This document shows positions 32,545 to 41,247 of a stretch of DNA of 64,000 nt, piece after piece. The position numbers and the translations under genes are program-made. The stretch's first letter is position 1. The number at the start of each line of letters is the position of its first letter. This stretch comes from Bacillota bacterium. GTDB lineage: Bacteria > Bacillota > Clostridia > Lachnospirales > Lachnospiraceae. The stretch lies in contig JAMPHT010000004.1 in the NCBI GenBank assembly GCA_023663285.1, forward strand, positions 1-64,000, written 5' to 3'. The notes beneath the pieces were generated by a model that had not been told where the DNA came from, ran no database searches, and was given only the letters and a program-made list of their open reading frames with translations.

Positions 32545-34083
32545 TTAAGTCTGCACTGTCTTTTTCTGCTTTAAAACCGGTTCTACGCTGAATACCTCCC
32601 GGAAGAATTCCGCCCGTTCCCGGAAAAAGCCCTTCTCCAGGGTGATATCCTCCGGCGTATCCGCCGAGAGAAGCAGCTGATTATCCTTTAAAACCGCTTT
32701 TATGCCTTTCATCTTCTGCTTGTGGCTCCTGTCCAGTCCGCTGGACAGCCTCAAAATGGCTGTCAGCTTTGCGATCTTTAAGTAAGTCTCCCTGTCCACA
32801 CTCTGCCCCTCGTAATAGATGAACCTGCTGTGATTAAAGCGCACTACATTCGCCACGATCTCCCGCTCCGCATGGGACAGACCGATGATCTCCGTGGCCA
32901 TGATGATATCGTAAGAGGTCTCGCCTATATTCAGCATACTGACATATTTCCCGCAGTCGTGGAGGATGGCCGCCAGCCGCAGATACAGAAAGTCCCGCTT
33001 TCCAAGCCCGTGTACCTTCTTCATGCTGTTGAAAATCTCCGAGGCAATATTTTCCAGGGTCTCGGAACGCTTCCTGCTGCCCATATACCGCTTGCTGATG
33101 TTGATGGCGCAGGCAATGATATCTTTCTCAAAGTCATGCTCTCCCCGGAACATTTTTATTTTTTCCGCATATTCATAGGCTATGCCGTCGCACAGGGTCA
33201 CGCCGGGAGCCCATATCTGCCCTGCCCCCATCAGATCGGCAATGCGCCCGGTGAGCACAGCGCTGATAAAGGCAAGGGGCACCTTCTCCTCCGGCATACT
33301 CAAATTCTTCGCCACCTGGGCTGGCGTCCCCGCCCGCAGCTGATCTGCAAATCCCTCAAAGGCTTTTCTGTCCAGCACGGCCCTGCCGGAGCTTCCCCCC
33401 GCCAGCTTTACGGCCAGGGGCGAAATATAGTCGTCTATCACGATCAGATTCTGTATCTCCCGATCCTTCAGATACAGCTTTTTATAATTTGCCAGCTGGG
33501 CCATTGCCATCTCGTCAATAAAGTATTCCAGCTTAGAGTGCTTCACCTCAAAGCGGGCGATATACTCCTGGATGCGCAGGACCCCAAGACGCAGATTCTG
33601 CGTGGACACCAGAGTGTCATTGTCAAACAGGGATATCTGGATGCTTCCCCCGCCGATATCCAGGATTGCCGTCTTTTCCTCAATGATCCGGCGAAAGCTT
33701 TCTCCCCTGGAAGCCAGAGACTTGTAATCCAGAAAACGCTGCTCCGAATTGCTCAGCACCTCTATTTTGATGCCTGTCCGCTGGGCGATCTGATCCCGAA
33801 CGATAATGGAATTCTCCGTCTCCCGGATGGCGCTGGTGCCGTATGCTCTGTAGCCTTCCGCCCTGTATGCCTTCATGATGCCGCCAAACTCCTTCAGGGT
33901 ACGGCAGAGCTCGTCCAGCTTCTCATTGGATATCTTGCCGTGGGCATAGGTGTCGCTGCCCAGCGCCAGCCTCCTGCTCACACAGTCGATCTCCCGCATG
34001 GTGTTCTTCCCTGAGAATTCAAATATCTTCATTGTCAGCTCAAAGCTGCCCACAACTATGGCCGCAAAGGTTCTGGTGCTCAT
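32545..34083 (-). CDS. ppx: Exopolyphosphatase, Ppx/GppA family
   Basis: A 512-residue Ppx/GppA phosphatase, releasing phosphate from polyphosphate or hydrolysing pppGpp. The actin-like fold is seen in FAAIVVGSFELTMKIFE (first phosphate loop), YGTSAIRETEN, SNSEQRFLDYKS (catalytic Glu region) and TAILDIGGGSIQISLF. A C-terminal HD-like domain has LAAILHDCGKYV. The first loop reads VGSFE where many members have DxGSNS, a mild divergence. GGGAGG precedes the ATG. It lies between the DUF815 ATPase and ppk in the same orientation. Confidence 0.92.
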   Translation of the reverse strand: MSTRTFAAIVVGSFELTMKIFEFSGKNTMREIDCVSRRLALGSDTYAHGKISNEKLDELCRTLKEFGGIMKAYRAEGYRAYGTSAIRETENSIIVRDQIAQRTGIKIEVLSNSEQRFLDYKSLASRGESFRRIIEEKTAILDIGGGSIQISLFDNDTLVSTQNLRLGVLRIQEYIARFEVKHSKLEYFIDEMAMAQLANYKKLYLKDREIQNLIVIDDYISPLAVKLAGGSSGRAVLDRKAFEGFADQLRAGTPAQVAKNLSMPEEKVPLAFISAVLTGRIADLMGAGQIWAPGVTLCDGIAYEYAEKIKMFRGEHDFEKDIIACAINISKRYMGSRKRSETLENIASEIFNSMKKVHGLGKRDFLYLRLAAILHDCGKYVSMLNIGETSYDIIMATEIIGLSHAEREIVANVVRFNHSRFIYYEGQSVDRETYLKIAKLTAILRLSSGLDRSHKQKMKGIKAVLKDNQLLLSADTPEDITLEKGFFRERAEFFREVFSVEPVLKQKKTVQT

Positions 34084-34101
34084 TTCCCCGCCTCCCGCTA
34101 C

Positions 34102-35391
34102 TTATTTTTGTCTGGTGCCCAGCAGATAATCCACAAACTGTCTGGCCGTCCGCCCGGACAGCCCGCCGTGGGAAAGCTCCCATTTATTTGCCTCCGATAG
34201 CAGCTCTTCCTCGGACATCTCCAGGCCGCCCCGCTCCGCCAGCGCCTTTACAATGCTCTGGAACTGCTTCCTGTCCGGCGCTCCGAAATAGATCGTCACG
34301 CCGAAGCGGTATACCAGGGAAAGCTTCTCCTGCACCGTATCTCCGGTGTGCATATCCTGACGTATCTCTTCCCTGTCGCTGTAATTCTCGCGAATCAGGT
34401 GTCTCCTGTTGGAGGTGGCATAGATCAGGATATTCTCCGGCTTTTTTTCCAACCCGCCTTCAATGACGGCCTTCAGATATTTATACTCCGTCTCAAAATC
34501 CTCAAAACTCAAATCGTCCATATAGATGATAAATTTATAGTTGCGGTTCTTGATCTGCCCGATGACCTCATTCAGATCCTGAAATTGATGCCTGTATATC
34601 TCTATGATGCGCAGCCCCTTTTCATAGTATTCATTGGCAATGGCCTTGATACAGGAGGATTTTCCCGTGCCCGCATCGCCGAAGAGCAGACAGTTGTTCG
34701 CCTTTCTTCCCGCCACAAAGGCATCCGTGTTATCCGTCAGCTTTTTCTTAGGCGTTTCATATCCCACCAGATCGCTTAAAGCCACATGGGCAATATTGAG
34801 AATCGGCTCGATATGTACGCCGGTCTCGTCATGCGCCACCCGGAAGGATTTGTGCAGGCCAAGCTTTCCCACCCCGTATTCCCTGTAGAACTCCGTCAGC
34901 GTAGCCTTCATTTCCTCCGGGGTCCGGTCTGTGCAGAATTTCTCCGCGAGCTCACAGATGCGGGCGCAGATCCTTGTGTTGTACACCCTGCTTTCCCTGC
35001 TGCTTGCCTCATACGCTTCCGTCAGAGCATACTCCGGCACATGAAGTCGATTGCACATATCGCTGAAATCGTAGTCATAGAATTCCTTGAAGATCACGAT
35101 ATCATGAAGCGCCGCGTCATTGATGGTCCCCCGGATCTCGCCCCTGATCTCGCAGCCGCAGCTGTAGCTGTTCTCATTATTCACCAGCAGGTTCGCCAGA
35201 TAGCAGTGCCACAGGTTCCCGTGAAAGCCGTAAGTCCCGGCAAGCTCGATCAGCCTGTGGATGCAATCGTAGAAGAGAGCCGCCGGATGCTCTGCCTCCC
35301 CATCACAGTAATGCTCCATGAGCCACGCCAAATCATAAAAAAGCGCTCCGTCCTCAAAATCTCTGTAAACGATCAGTTCCTGCTCCCGCAT
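34102..35391 (-). CDS. DUF815 AAA-type ATPase
   Basis: A 429-residue cytosolic P-loop protein of the DUF815 family. The N-terminal half (1-190) is helical. The ATPase core has ANNCLLFGDAGTGKSSCIKAI (Walker A), FIIYMDDLSFEDFE (Walker B), ILIYATSNRRHL (sensor 1) and RFGVTIYFGAPDRKQF. Family members are annotated as ATP-binding proteins of unknown substrate. It sits 54 bases after pheA and 18 bases before ppx, so it is cotranscribed with polyphosphate genes. A remodelling or nucleotide-sensing role is possible, but nothing here proves it. Confidence 0.88.
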   Translation of the reverse strand: MREQELIVYRDFEDGALFYDLAWLMEHYCDGEAEHPAALFYDCIHRLIELAGTYGFHGNLWHCYLANLLVNNENSYSCGCEIRGEIRGTINDAALHDIVIFKEFYDYDFSDMCNRLHVPEYALTEAYEASSRESRVYNTRICARICELAEKFCTDRTPEEMKATLTEFYREYGVGKLGLHKSFRVAHDETGVHIEPILNIAHVALSDLVGYETPKKKLTDNTDAFVAGRKANNCLLFGDAGTGKSSCIKAIANEYYEKGLRIIEIYRHQFQDLNEVIGQIKNRNYKFIIYMDDLSFEDFETEYKYLKAVIEGGLEKKPENILIYATSNRRHLIRENYSDREEIRQDMHTGDTVQEKLSLVYRFGVTIYFGAPDRKQFQSIVKALAERGGLEMSEEELLSEANKWELSHGGLSGRTARQFVDYLLGTRQK

Positions 35392-35445
35392 CCCTCTCTG
35401 TCCTTTCCAACCGGCCGAAACCGGTTCTCCGCCGCCGTCGGTCCT

Positions 35446-36570
35446 TCAGTAATTTCCCAGTATCTTCATGTTCCTGGCTTCATCCCGCAGCCCCCGCAGT
35501 GCATTTTTTACGGCGCTGTCCGCCAGATTGCCCTCAAAATCAATAAAGAAACGATACTCCCACGCCCTGTCCTCAATGGGGCGGCTCTCGATCTTGGTCA
35601 TATTCAGGTCATTGTAGATAAAATGAGACAGCACATGATACAGGGAGCCGCTCTCGTGAGCCACCTCAAGGCAGATGCTGATCTTGTTTGCATCCTTTCT
35701 GAAGATCTTCTGGTTGGTGACAATGATAAAGCGGGTGGAATTGCCGCCGCAGTCGTTGACGCCCCGCTGCAGCACTTTGAGCCCGTATGCCTTCGCCGCC
35801 TGCTCCCCGGCAATGGCCGCCTGGCTCACATCCCCGTCCTCCGCCACTTTCTTCGCGGCAAAGGCATTATTCTGCATACTGATCTGCTTCCAGCCTTTTG
35901 CAGCCAGGAATCTTGCGCTCTGCATCAGGGACTGGGGATGGGAAAAGACCGTCCTGATATCTGAAGCTTCCGCGCCGGGGACCCCCAGCAGGCAATGCTC
36001 CACCCGGATGATCTGTTCCCCTACGATATAATTTTCATATTCCTGAAGCAGGTCATAGATCTCATTCACGATGCCCGCCGTTGAATTTTCAATGGGCAAT
36101 ACCGCAAAATCGGCGCTTCCCTCGTCTATGGCGCTCATGGCATCCCGGAAGCTGTCCACATGGAAGCTGTGTATCTCATCCCCGAAATAGCGCATCATGG
36201 CTGCCTGGGAATAAGCGCCCTCAGCCCCCTGGAACACCACTCTCGCCTTTTTTGTATCCAGGCTGTCAACACCGATAAAGGGAAGCTTTCCGGTATTTCC
36301 GCTCTCCGTCAGCAGGCGGTACTGCAGCTTCCTGCTGATGGACATGATCTGCTCGAACAGCTCCACGATGCCCCGGCTGTTAAACTCACCATGGGCCATT
36401 GCTTTCACCGCGGCAAGCTTCTCCGTCTCACGCTGCCTGTCAAATACCTTTTTCCCGTTTTCGATCTTGTACGCCGCCACACGGCGGCTCACATCCATCC
36501 GCTGCTCGAACAGCTCCACGATCTTCAAATCAATGTCGTCGATCTGCTGTCTTAGGTCCCTCAAGTCCAT
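35446..36570 (-). CDS. pheA: Bifunctional chorismate mutase / prephenate dehydratase (P-protein)
   Basis: This enzyme converts chorismate to prephenate and then phenylpyruvate for phenylalanine synthesis. It has 374 residues. Residues 1-90 are an AroQ-type chorismate mutase (LRQQIDDIDLKIVELFEQRM, FDRQRETEK). Residues about 108-285 are prephenate dehydratase (VVFQGAEGAYSQAAMMRYFG, LPIENSTAGIV, NDCGGNSTRFIIV). A C-terminal ACT regulatory domain contains the ESRP motif (KIESRPIEDRAWEYRFF) that binds phenylalanine. AAGGAG precedes the ATG. Its promoter is back-to-back with that of the DUF5050 gene. Confidence 0.97.
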   Translation of the reverse strand: MDLRDLRQQIDDIDLKIVELFEQRMDVSRRVAAYKIENGKKVFDRQRETEKLAAVKAMAHGEFNSRGIVELFEQIMSISRKLQYRLLTESGNTGKLPFIGVDSLDTKKARVVFQGAEGAYSQAAMMRYFGDEIHSFHVDSFRDAMSAIDEGSADFAVLPIENSTAGIVNEIYDLLQEYENYIVGEQIIRVEHCLLGVPGAEASDIRTVFSHPQSLMQSARFLAAKGWKQISMQNNAFAAKKVAEDGDVSQAAIAGEQAAKAYGLKVLQRGVNDCGGNSTRFIIVTNQKIFRKDANKISICLEVAHESGSLYHVLSHFIYNDLNMTKIESRPIEDRAWEYRFFIDFEGNLADSAVKNALRGLRDEARNMKILGNY

Positions 36571-36601
36571 ACGCCCGCTCCTTCATCTGTTTTATGTCTA
36601 T

Positions 36602-36628
36602 CTTATACCAAAACAGACTTGATGACAA
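36602..36628 (-). promoter_or_regulatory. pheA promoter (TTGTCA, extended -10 TGGTATAAG)
   Basis: On the minus strand TTGTCA is 15 bases from TATAAG, which carries an upstream TG extension that compensates for the short spacer. It overlaps the divergent promoter of the next gene, so the two may interfere. Confidence 0.5.
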
Positions 36629-36647
36629 GCAAAAATGGGTGTATAGT
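36619..36647 (+). promoter_or_regulatory. Promoter of the DUF5050 gene (TTGATG-17-TATAGT)
   Basis: TTGATG and TATAGT with a 17-base spacer on the plus strand, about 35 bases before the ATG. Confidence 0.6.
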
Positions 36648-36683
36648 ATATGGGAAAAATCATAATGAAGAGGGGGACTCCAG

Positions 36684-37700
36684 ATGAACAAGACTGTCAA
36701 GCTCGTCCTTGCAGGCGTGATCTGCGTGGTGCTGCTGGCGGCGCTGGGATTTGCAAGTATATTTTTGAACCGTGTTTCCATGAATCCAGACGGCACTGTG
36801 GGCAACAGCGCAGGCAATATAAACAACGACGGGCTGTTCTGTGAATATGACGGCAGGGTCTACTTTTCCAACGCCGCCGATCAGGGCTGTCTCTATTCCA
36901 TGACGCCTGACGAGACGGATGTAAAGCTGCTGAACAGTGTGATAGTCAGAAATATCCTTGCAGGCGGAAAATATCTGTACTATTACCAGACCGGTTCCGC
37001 GTCGAAATCCGACCTGGCGCAGATAGAGGGTATACGCTCCTTCTGCCGGTGCGAGACAGACGGCGACGACGTTGTCACCCTGACCAGAGATGTGGTGTTG
37101 AGCGGGCAGCTGGTAAATAATTACCTGTACCTGCTGACCACCGGCACATCTAATACTACCGGGACTTCCTTTTACAAGCTGAAGATCGACAAGTCCGAGC
37201 AGGTGGATCTGGCCAGCTACCAGATCAATCCTGCCTGTGCCAGAAACGGGATCATCTACTACAACGGCACCCAGGGCGACCATTACCTCTATACCCTGAA
37301 CACAGCCAATGACGTTTCCACCGAGCTGTGGCGGGGAAATCTCTGGTATCCCGTCCTGGATGGGGATTATATCTATTACATGGATGTTGCAAACGACTAT
37401 CGGCTCTGCCGCTATTCCCTGAATATGAATGAGGTCCAGGTGCTGACCAATGACCGGGTGGACTGCTTCAATGTGGGAAGCGGCTACATCTATTACCAGA
37501 AAAACGACCGCGTCAGTCCCCAGCTGAAATGTATGCGCACTGACGGCTCGGATAACCACACGATTGCAGAGGGGAATTTCACCCATATCAACATGACCTC
37601 ACGGTATGTTTATTTCCAGCCCTTCGGGGATGAACTCACCACCTACCATTCCCAGCTGGGAAGCAGTACCTACAGCATATTTGCGCCCGCAGTAAATTAA
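36684..37700 (+). CDS. Membrane-anchored DUF5050 beta-propeller-like protein
   Basis: A 338-residue protein with one N-terminal membrane anchor (residues 7-29) and a long extracytoplasmic part made of repeated strands ending in aromatic pairs: GRVYFSNAADQGCLYSM, GKYLYYYQ, NYLYLLT, NGIIYYNG, GDYIYYMD, SGYIYYQK, SRYVYFQPF. This spacing is typical of DUF5050, a propeller-like fold seen on Firmicutes surface proteins. No enzyme motif is visible. It is followed 40 bases later by a GT8 gene. A role in surface sensing or scaffolding is a guess. Confidence 0.75.
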   Translation: MNKTVKLVLAGVICVVLLAALGFASIFLNRVSMNPDGTVGNSAGNINNDGLFCEYDGRVYFSNAADQGCLYSMTPDETDVKLLNSVIVRNILAGGKYLYYYQTGSASKSDLAQIEGIRSFCRCETDGDDVVTLTRDVVLSGQLVNNYLYLLTTGTSNTTGTSFYKLKIDKSEQVDLASYQINPACARNGIIYYNGTQGDHYLYTLNTANDVSTELWRGNLWYPVLDGDYIYYMDVANDYRLCRYSLNMNEVQVLTNDRVDCFNVGSGYIYYQKNDRVSPQLKCMRTDGSDNHTIAEGNFTHINMTSRYVYFQPFGDELTTYHSQLGSSTYSIFAPAVN

Positions 37701-37740
37701 ACGGGCGCCCAAAATACTATCTGAGAAAGCGAGATTTTTT

Positions 37741-38679
37741 ATGAACAACGTGATACCGATCTTTTATGCCTGTGACGATATCTTTGCCAAATTTGCCATC
37801 GTATCCGCCCGTTCCCTCATAGAGAACGCAGATCCGGATCGCAGCCTGCGCATCCACTTTTTGAACGCAGGCATTTCCGACGCACACCGCGACGAGCTGC
37901 TGAAAATGCAGAACAACCGGATCTCCGTTTGTTTCCCGGATGTTTCCGACTTCCTGGAATCCATTCAGGACAAGCTGCCCATACGGGACTACTACACCAA
38001 GACCACTTACTACCGTTTGTTTATTTCGGAAATGTTCCCTGAATATGACAAGGCCGTCTACCTGGACAGCGATACCATTGTGCTGGGAAATATCGCAGAG
38101 CTGTTCGACCATGACCTGCAGGATAATTATGTGGCCGCCTCCCATGAACAGGCCATGGTACAGGAGGACGTCTACGGGACCTACGTGGAAAAGGTGCTTG
38201 GCATCCACCGCAATGCTTTCTTCAACGCGGGAGTGCTGGTGATAAACTGCCGGGAATTCAGAGAGAATCAGCTGCTGAACAAATTCGTGAAGCTGCTGGG
38301 CTTTTATGATTTTGTGGTCACCCAGGATGAGGACTATCTGAACGTGCTCTGCAAGGACAGGGTATCATGGCTCCATCCGGGCTGGAATACCGAAGTGTTC
38401 GGCGTGCTCCCCTGCCCTGAGGAAGAAATCAGACTCATTCATTATATCATGGTATCCAAGCCCTGGCATTACAGTGACTGCAGGCTGCAGGAGCATTTCT
38501 GGCACTATGCGGACAAAACAGGGGTCGCGGAAGCCATCCGTGCAGAGCTTGCCGCCTATACCGATGAACAGCGGGCGGAGGACGCCGCATCCTGTGAACG
38601 CCTGCTGCAGACGGCAAAGGCTGAGACAGCCAGGGAGGATAACTTCCTGAACCGTATCAGCCGCTCCGCCACCCGGTAA
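37741..38679 (+). CDS. Glycosyltransferase family 8
   Basis: A 312-residue GT-A fold retaining glycosyltransferase. Motifs: VIPIFYACDDIFAKFAIVSARSL (donor loop), TTYYRLFISEMFP, the metal-binding DSD in AVYLDSDTIVLGNIAELFD, FNAGVLVINC, QDEDYLNVL and HYIMVSKPW. GT8 members transfer galactose or glucose, often to lipopolysaccharide or glycoprotein; the acceptor here is unknown. There is no signal peptide, so it works on the cytoplasmic face. It follows the DUF5050 gene and likely shares its transcript. The C-terminal Glu/Ala-rich helix (about 270-312) is extra to the core. Confidence 0.9.
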   Translation: MNNVIPIFYACDDIFAKFAIVSARSLIENADPDRSLRIHFLNAGISDAHRDELLKMQNNRISVCFPDVSDFLESIQDKLPIRDYYTKTTYYRLFISEMFPEYDKAVYLDSDTIVLGNIAELFDHDLQDNYVAASHEQAMVQEDVYGTYVEKVLGIHRNAFFNAGVLVINCREFRENQLLNKFVKLLGFYDFVVTQDEDYLNVLCKDRVSWLHPGWNTEVFGVLPCPEEEIRLIHYIMVSKPWHYSDCRLQEHFWHYADKTGVAEAIRAELAAYTDEQRAEDAASCERLLQTAKAETAREDNFLNRISRSATR

Positions 38680-38737
38680 GGCTCAAAATCCATGCCATAT
38701 CTTGCGAATGGCGCGGCGTGGACCGCCCAACAGCCGG

Positions 38738-39082
38738 TCACTCCTCGATATGATCAAGTCCCTGGCTCAAGATGGTCACAATATGTCCGTCGGCCAGGGA
38801 ATAAAAAATGGTTTTCCCCTCCCGGCGGTTTTTCACCAGATCCATTTGCTTCAGCACTCTGAGCTGGTGGGAGATGGCAGACTGGGACATTCCCAGAACT
38901 GCCGCGATATCGTACACACACATTTCTGCGGAGAGCAGCACATACAGTATTTTCAGCCGCGTTGCATCCCCAAATACCTTGAAGAACTCCGCCAGATCCT
39001 GAAGCTCTTCCTCCGGCGGCATCTTTTCATCTATCGCCTTCAGAGTCTTTTCATCCACATTGAGATACCCGTTTTCGTCCAT
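38738..39082 (-). CDS. ArsR/SmtB-family metal-sensing repressor
   Basis: A 114-residue winged-helix repressor closely resembling SmtB/CzrA. The recognition helix lies in MCVYDIAAVLGMSQSAISHQLRVL. The alpha-5 metal site of zinc/cobalt sensors is complete: Asp98, His100, His111 and Glu114 keep the D-x-H ... H-x-x-E spacing. Cys55 sits where SmtB has its alpha-3 cysteine. It should release DNA when it binds zinc or cobalt. No transporter or metallothionein lies beside it, so its target is elsewhere. I start at MDENGYL (39082), AAGGATG ahead; the frame could extend to 39118. Confidence 0.88.
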   Translation of the reverse strand: MDENGYLNVDEKTLKAIDEKMPPEEELQDLAEFFKVFGDATRLKILYVLLSAEMCVYDIAAVLGMSQSAISHQLRVLKQMDLVKNRREGKTIFYSLADGHIVTILSQGLDHIEE

Positions 39083-39150
39083 CCGCTCACATCCTTCTTT
39101 TTTTGTGCCTGATATCATTGTACATCAAACCGCTTCGATCTGCAAATGAT

Positions 39151-40236
39151 TCAAAGGGCAGGAGTATAATATGCCTCCATCCCCGCGCTCATGGTAATGC
39201 TCCCGTCTTTCCCCACAAACAGCGCTTCCGCCCCGCAGCTCTCCGCCAGAGCCATCCCTTTTTCCGTCCCCAGGATAAAGCAGGCCGTGGAGAGAGCGTC
39301 GCTTAAAAAGCCGCTCTTCGCCAGGATCGTCACCCCCGTCACGCCGCTGTCTGCCGGATGACCCGTGGCAGGATCGATGATGTGGTGATACCGGATACCA
39401 TCCAACTCCACATAGCGTTCATAATCCCCGGAGGTGGCTATGAACCACTCTCCCTCCAGTGTCAGAATGCCCACATTGGCAGCGGTATTCCGGGGATCTG
39501 CGATTCCCACGTTCCAGTTTCCCCCGTCCGGCTTTTCCCCATAGGTCAGCACACTACCGCCCAAGGATATTACAACGCCCGTTATTTCATCCTGCTCCTG
39601 CAGGTATGCCAGAATATGGTCCAGGGCAGCTCCCTTGCCCACCGCCCCCAGGTCCAGTTCCATTCCCTCCGGCAGGTACAGGCAGCCTTCCCTTATTTCT
39701 ATCCTGCCGCTGCCGCAGTTTTCCAGTGCTTTTGCCAGCTGCTCTTCCTTCGGCGGCGCAAAGGTCCCCTCTCTTTCTCCTGCAGCCCAGCCGTCAATGT
39801 CCCACAGCTCCACCACCGGCCCTAAAGTCACATCCAAAGCCCCTTCCGACTTCCGCCACATTTCAAGACAGCCCTCCAAAAGCTCCTCCAGCTCCGCCGA
39901 CAGGCTGCTTCCCTCCGCACTGCCCGCCGACAGGTTCAGCCTCCGGACCTCCGAGGTATCCAGCCGTCTGGAAAGCATTCCTTCCTCCAGCTCCCGAAGA
40001 AGCTCCAGGATCTTAGCAGCCGCTCCGGTTCCTTCCTCCGTGGTATAGAGGGTCTGCACCAGAACCGTTCCCATCACCGTATCCACACTCTGTACCCGCT
40101 GTATCCGTCCCGCCTGGCCTGAACTGCCGGTCTGGCCGCTTCCGTCTACCTGGCCATATCCACCTGCCTGCCCTGCTTCACAGCCACAGCAGGCCAGCAA
40201 AAGTACTGCCATAAACGCCGCAAAAAATTTCTTCAT
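39151..40236 (-). CDS. apbE: FAD:protein FMN transferase (ApbE), lipoprotein
   Basis: ApbE attaches FMN covalently to threonine residues of extracytoplasmic flavoproteins. The 361-residue protein has a signal peptide with lipobox (LLLACCGC), a Gly/Gln/Ser-rich tether, and the core: VDTVMGTVLVQTLY, EGALDVTLGPVVELW, LDLGAVGKGAALD, VVISLGGSVLTYG, WNVGIADP, FIATSGDYERY, HHIIDPATGHPA. The ATG at 40236, with AAAGGA eight bases ahead, is preferred to the ATG at 40245, which has none at useful distance. It is divergent from a NusG-II/Gx pair, a neighbourhood often found with extracytosolic flavin electron transfer. Confidence 0.93.
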   Translation of the reverse strand: MKKFFAAFMAVLLLACCGCEAGQAGGYGQVDGSGQTGSSGQAGRIQRVQSVDTVMGTVLVQTLYTTEEGTGAAAKILELLRELEEGMLSRRLDTSEVRRLNLSAGSAEGSSLSAELEELLEGCLEMWRKSEGALDVTLGPVVELWDIDGWAAGEREGTFAPPKEEQLAKALENCGSGRIEIREGCLYLPEGMELDLGAVGKGAALDHILAYLQEQDEITGVVISLGGSVLTYGEKPDGGNWNVGIADPRNTAANVGILTLEGEWFIATSGDYERYVELDGIRYHHIIDPATGHPADSGVTGVTILAKSGFLSDALSTACFILGTEKGMALAESCGAEALFVGKDGSITMSAGMEAYYTPAL

Positions 40237-40287
40237 TTTACTCATCCTTTTTGTTATACTTTGATGTGGAGAGGAGCCTGTGATACC

Positions 40288-40710
40288 ATGAGCACAAAAA
40301 AACGGATAGAACCGGCCGCCCTTCTGATCGGAGCCATCCTGATACTGTTATCCGTGGTGAGCCTGCTGTTTATTCTGCTTCCCGGAAATCAGGGGAATGG
40401 ATCTGCCGGCGGTCTCACCGCAGACATTTACCAAAATGGTAAGCTGATCAAAAGCATTCCTCTGGATGAGGTGCAGGAGCCCCGCCGCTTCACTGTCACA
40501 GGAGAGGGCGGCTGCACCAATGAAATAGAGGTCCGCCCCGGCAGCATCGGCATCATTTCTGCGGACTGCCCTGACAGGCTTTGTGTCCACCAGGGCTTTA
40601 TCAGTGATTCCAGACTGCCCATCACCTGTCTGCCAAACAGGGTAGTCATTCTGCTGCGCCCGAATGCAGAGAGCGAGAATGATATAACACCCGATATTAT
40701 TACCTATTAA
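40288..40710 (+). CDS. Membrane-anchored NusG domain II-containing protein
   Basis: A 140-residue protein with one N-terminal membrane segment (AALLIGAILILLSVVSLLFILL) and a NusG_II-type beta domain: LTADIYQNGKLIKSIPLDEV, NEIEVRPGSIGIISADCPDRLCVHQGFI and ITCLPNRVVILL. The two cysteines of CPDRLCV and that of TCLPN are characteristic of this family and face outside. Relatives lie beside Rnf, ApbE and Gx genes. I take the ATG at 40288 (GAGGAG ahead) rather than the upstream ATG at 40261. It is nine bases before the Gx gene. Confidence 0.85.
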   Translation: MSTKKRIEPAALLIGAILILLSVVSLLFILLPGNQGNGSAGGLTADIYQNGKLIKSIPLDEVQEPRRFTVTGEGGCTNEIEVRPGSIGIISADCPDRLCVHQGFISDSRLPITCLPNRVVILLRPNAESENDITPDIITY

Positions 40711-40719
40711 GGAGACGCC

Positions 40720-41247
40720 ATGAAGCTGAAACGCCTGACTGCCTTAGCTCTGTATGTTACCCTTTCCCTTGGGATATACGCCGTTGAAAGCGCCATTCCG
40801 CCGCTGGTCCCCATTCCCGGCATCAGGCTTGGCTTATCTAACATTGTCACCTTGATCCTGCTGCACCACTATTCCCTGAAGGAGACAGCGCTGGTGCTGA
40901 CAGCCCGCATCCTGCTCTCCGCCCTGCTCTTCGGCCAGCTCATGAGCTTTTTTTACAGTCTCTCCGGAGGTTTTTTGAGCCTGCTTGCCATGTTTCTGAC
41001 CTACAGGCTGCTCCATGGAAAAATGAGCTTTCTCACGGGAGCCGTGGGGGGCCTGACTCACAACCTTGGGCAGCTGCTGACCGCCGTTGCGCTGACTGCC
41101 ACGCCGGGAGTGCTGGCCTATCTTCCCTTTCTTGTCTTAAGCGGCATCCTCACCGGCCTGTTCACCGGGCTTACTGCATCCTTCACGGACAAATACCTGT
41201 TCTCTCACTTGAGCCGTACAGACTCTTCCAGCTCCGCCAGCTCCTGA
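40720..41247 (+). CDS. Gx transporter / heptaprenyl diphosphate synthase component I-like membrane protein
   Basis: A 175-residue protein with about five membrane helices, matching the family annotated as Gx transporter or HepS component I. Features are the loop VPIPGIRLGLSNIVTLILL and the GGLTHNLGQLLTA segment. These resemble ECF transporter substrate-binding components and may move a flavin or isoprenoid precursor. The annotation as a diphosphate synthase subunit is historical and doubtful. AAGGAG precedes the ATG. Its last 43 bases overlap the end of the convergent folBK gene, an unusually long tail-to-tail overlap; the Ser-rich tail lies in that overlap. Confidence 0.82.
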   Translation: MKLKRLTALALYVTLSLGIYAVESAIPPLVPIPGIRLGLSNIVTLILLHHYSLKETALVLTARILLSALLFGQLMSFFYSLSGGFLSLLAMFLTYRLLHGKMSFLTGAVGGLTHNLGQLLTAVALTATPGVLAYLPFLVLSGILTGLFTGLTASFTDKYLFSHLSRTDSSSSASS

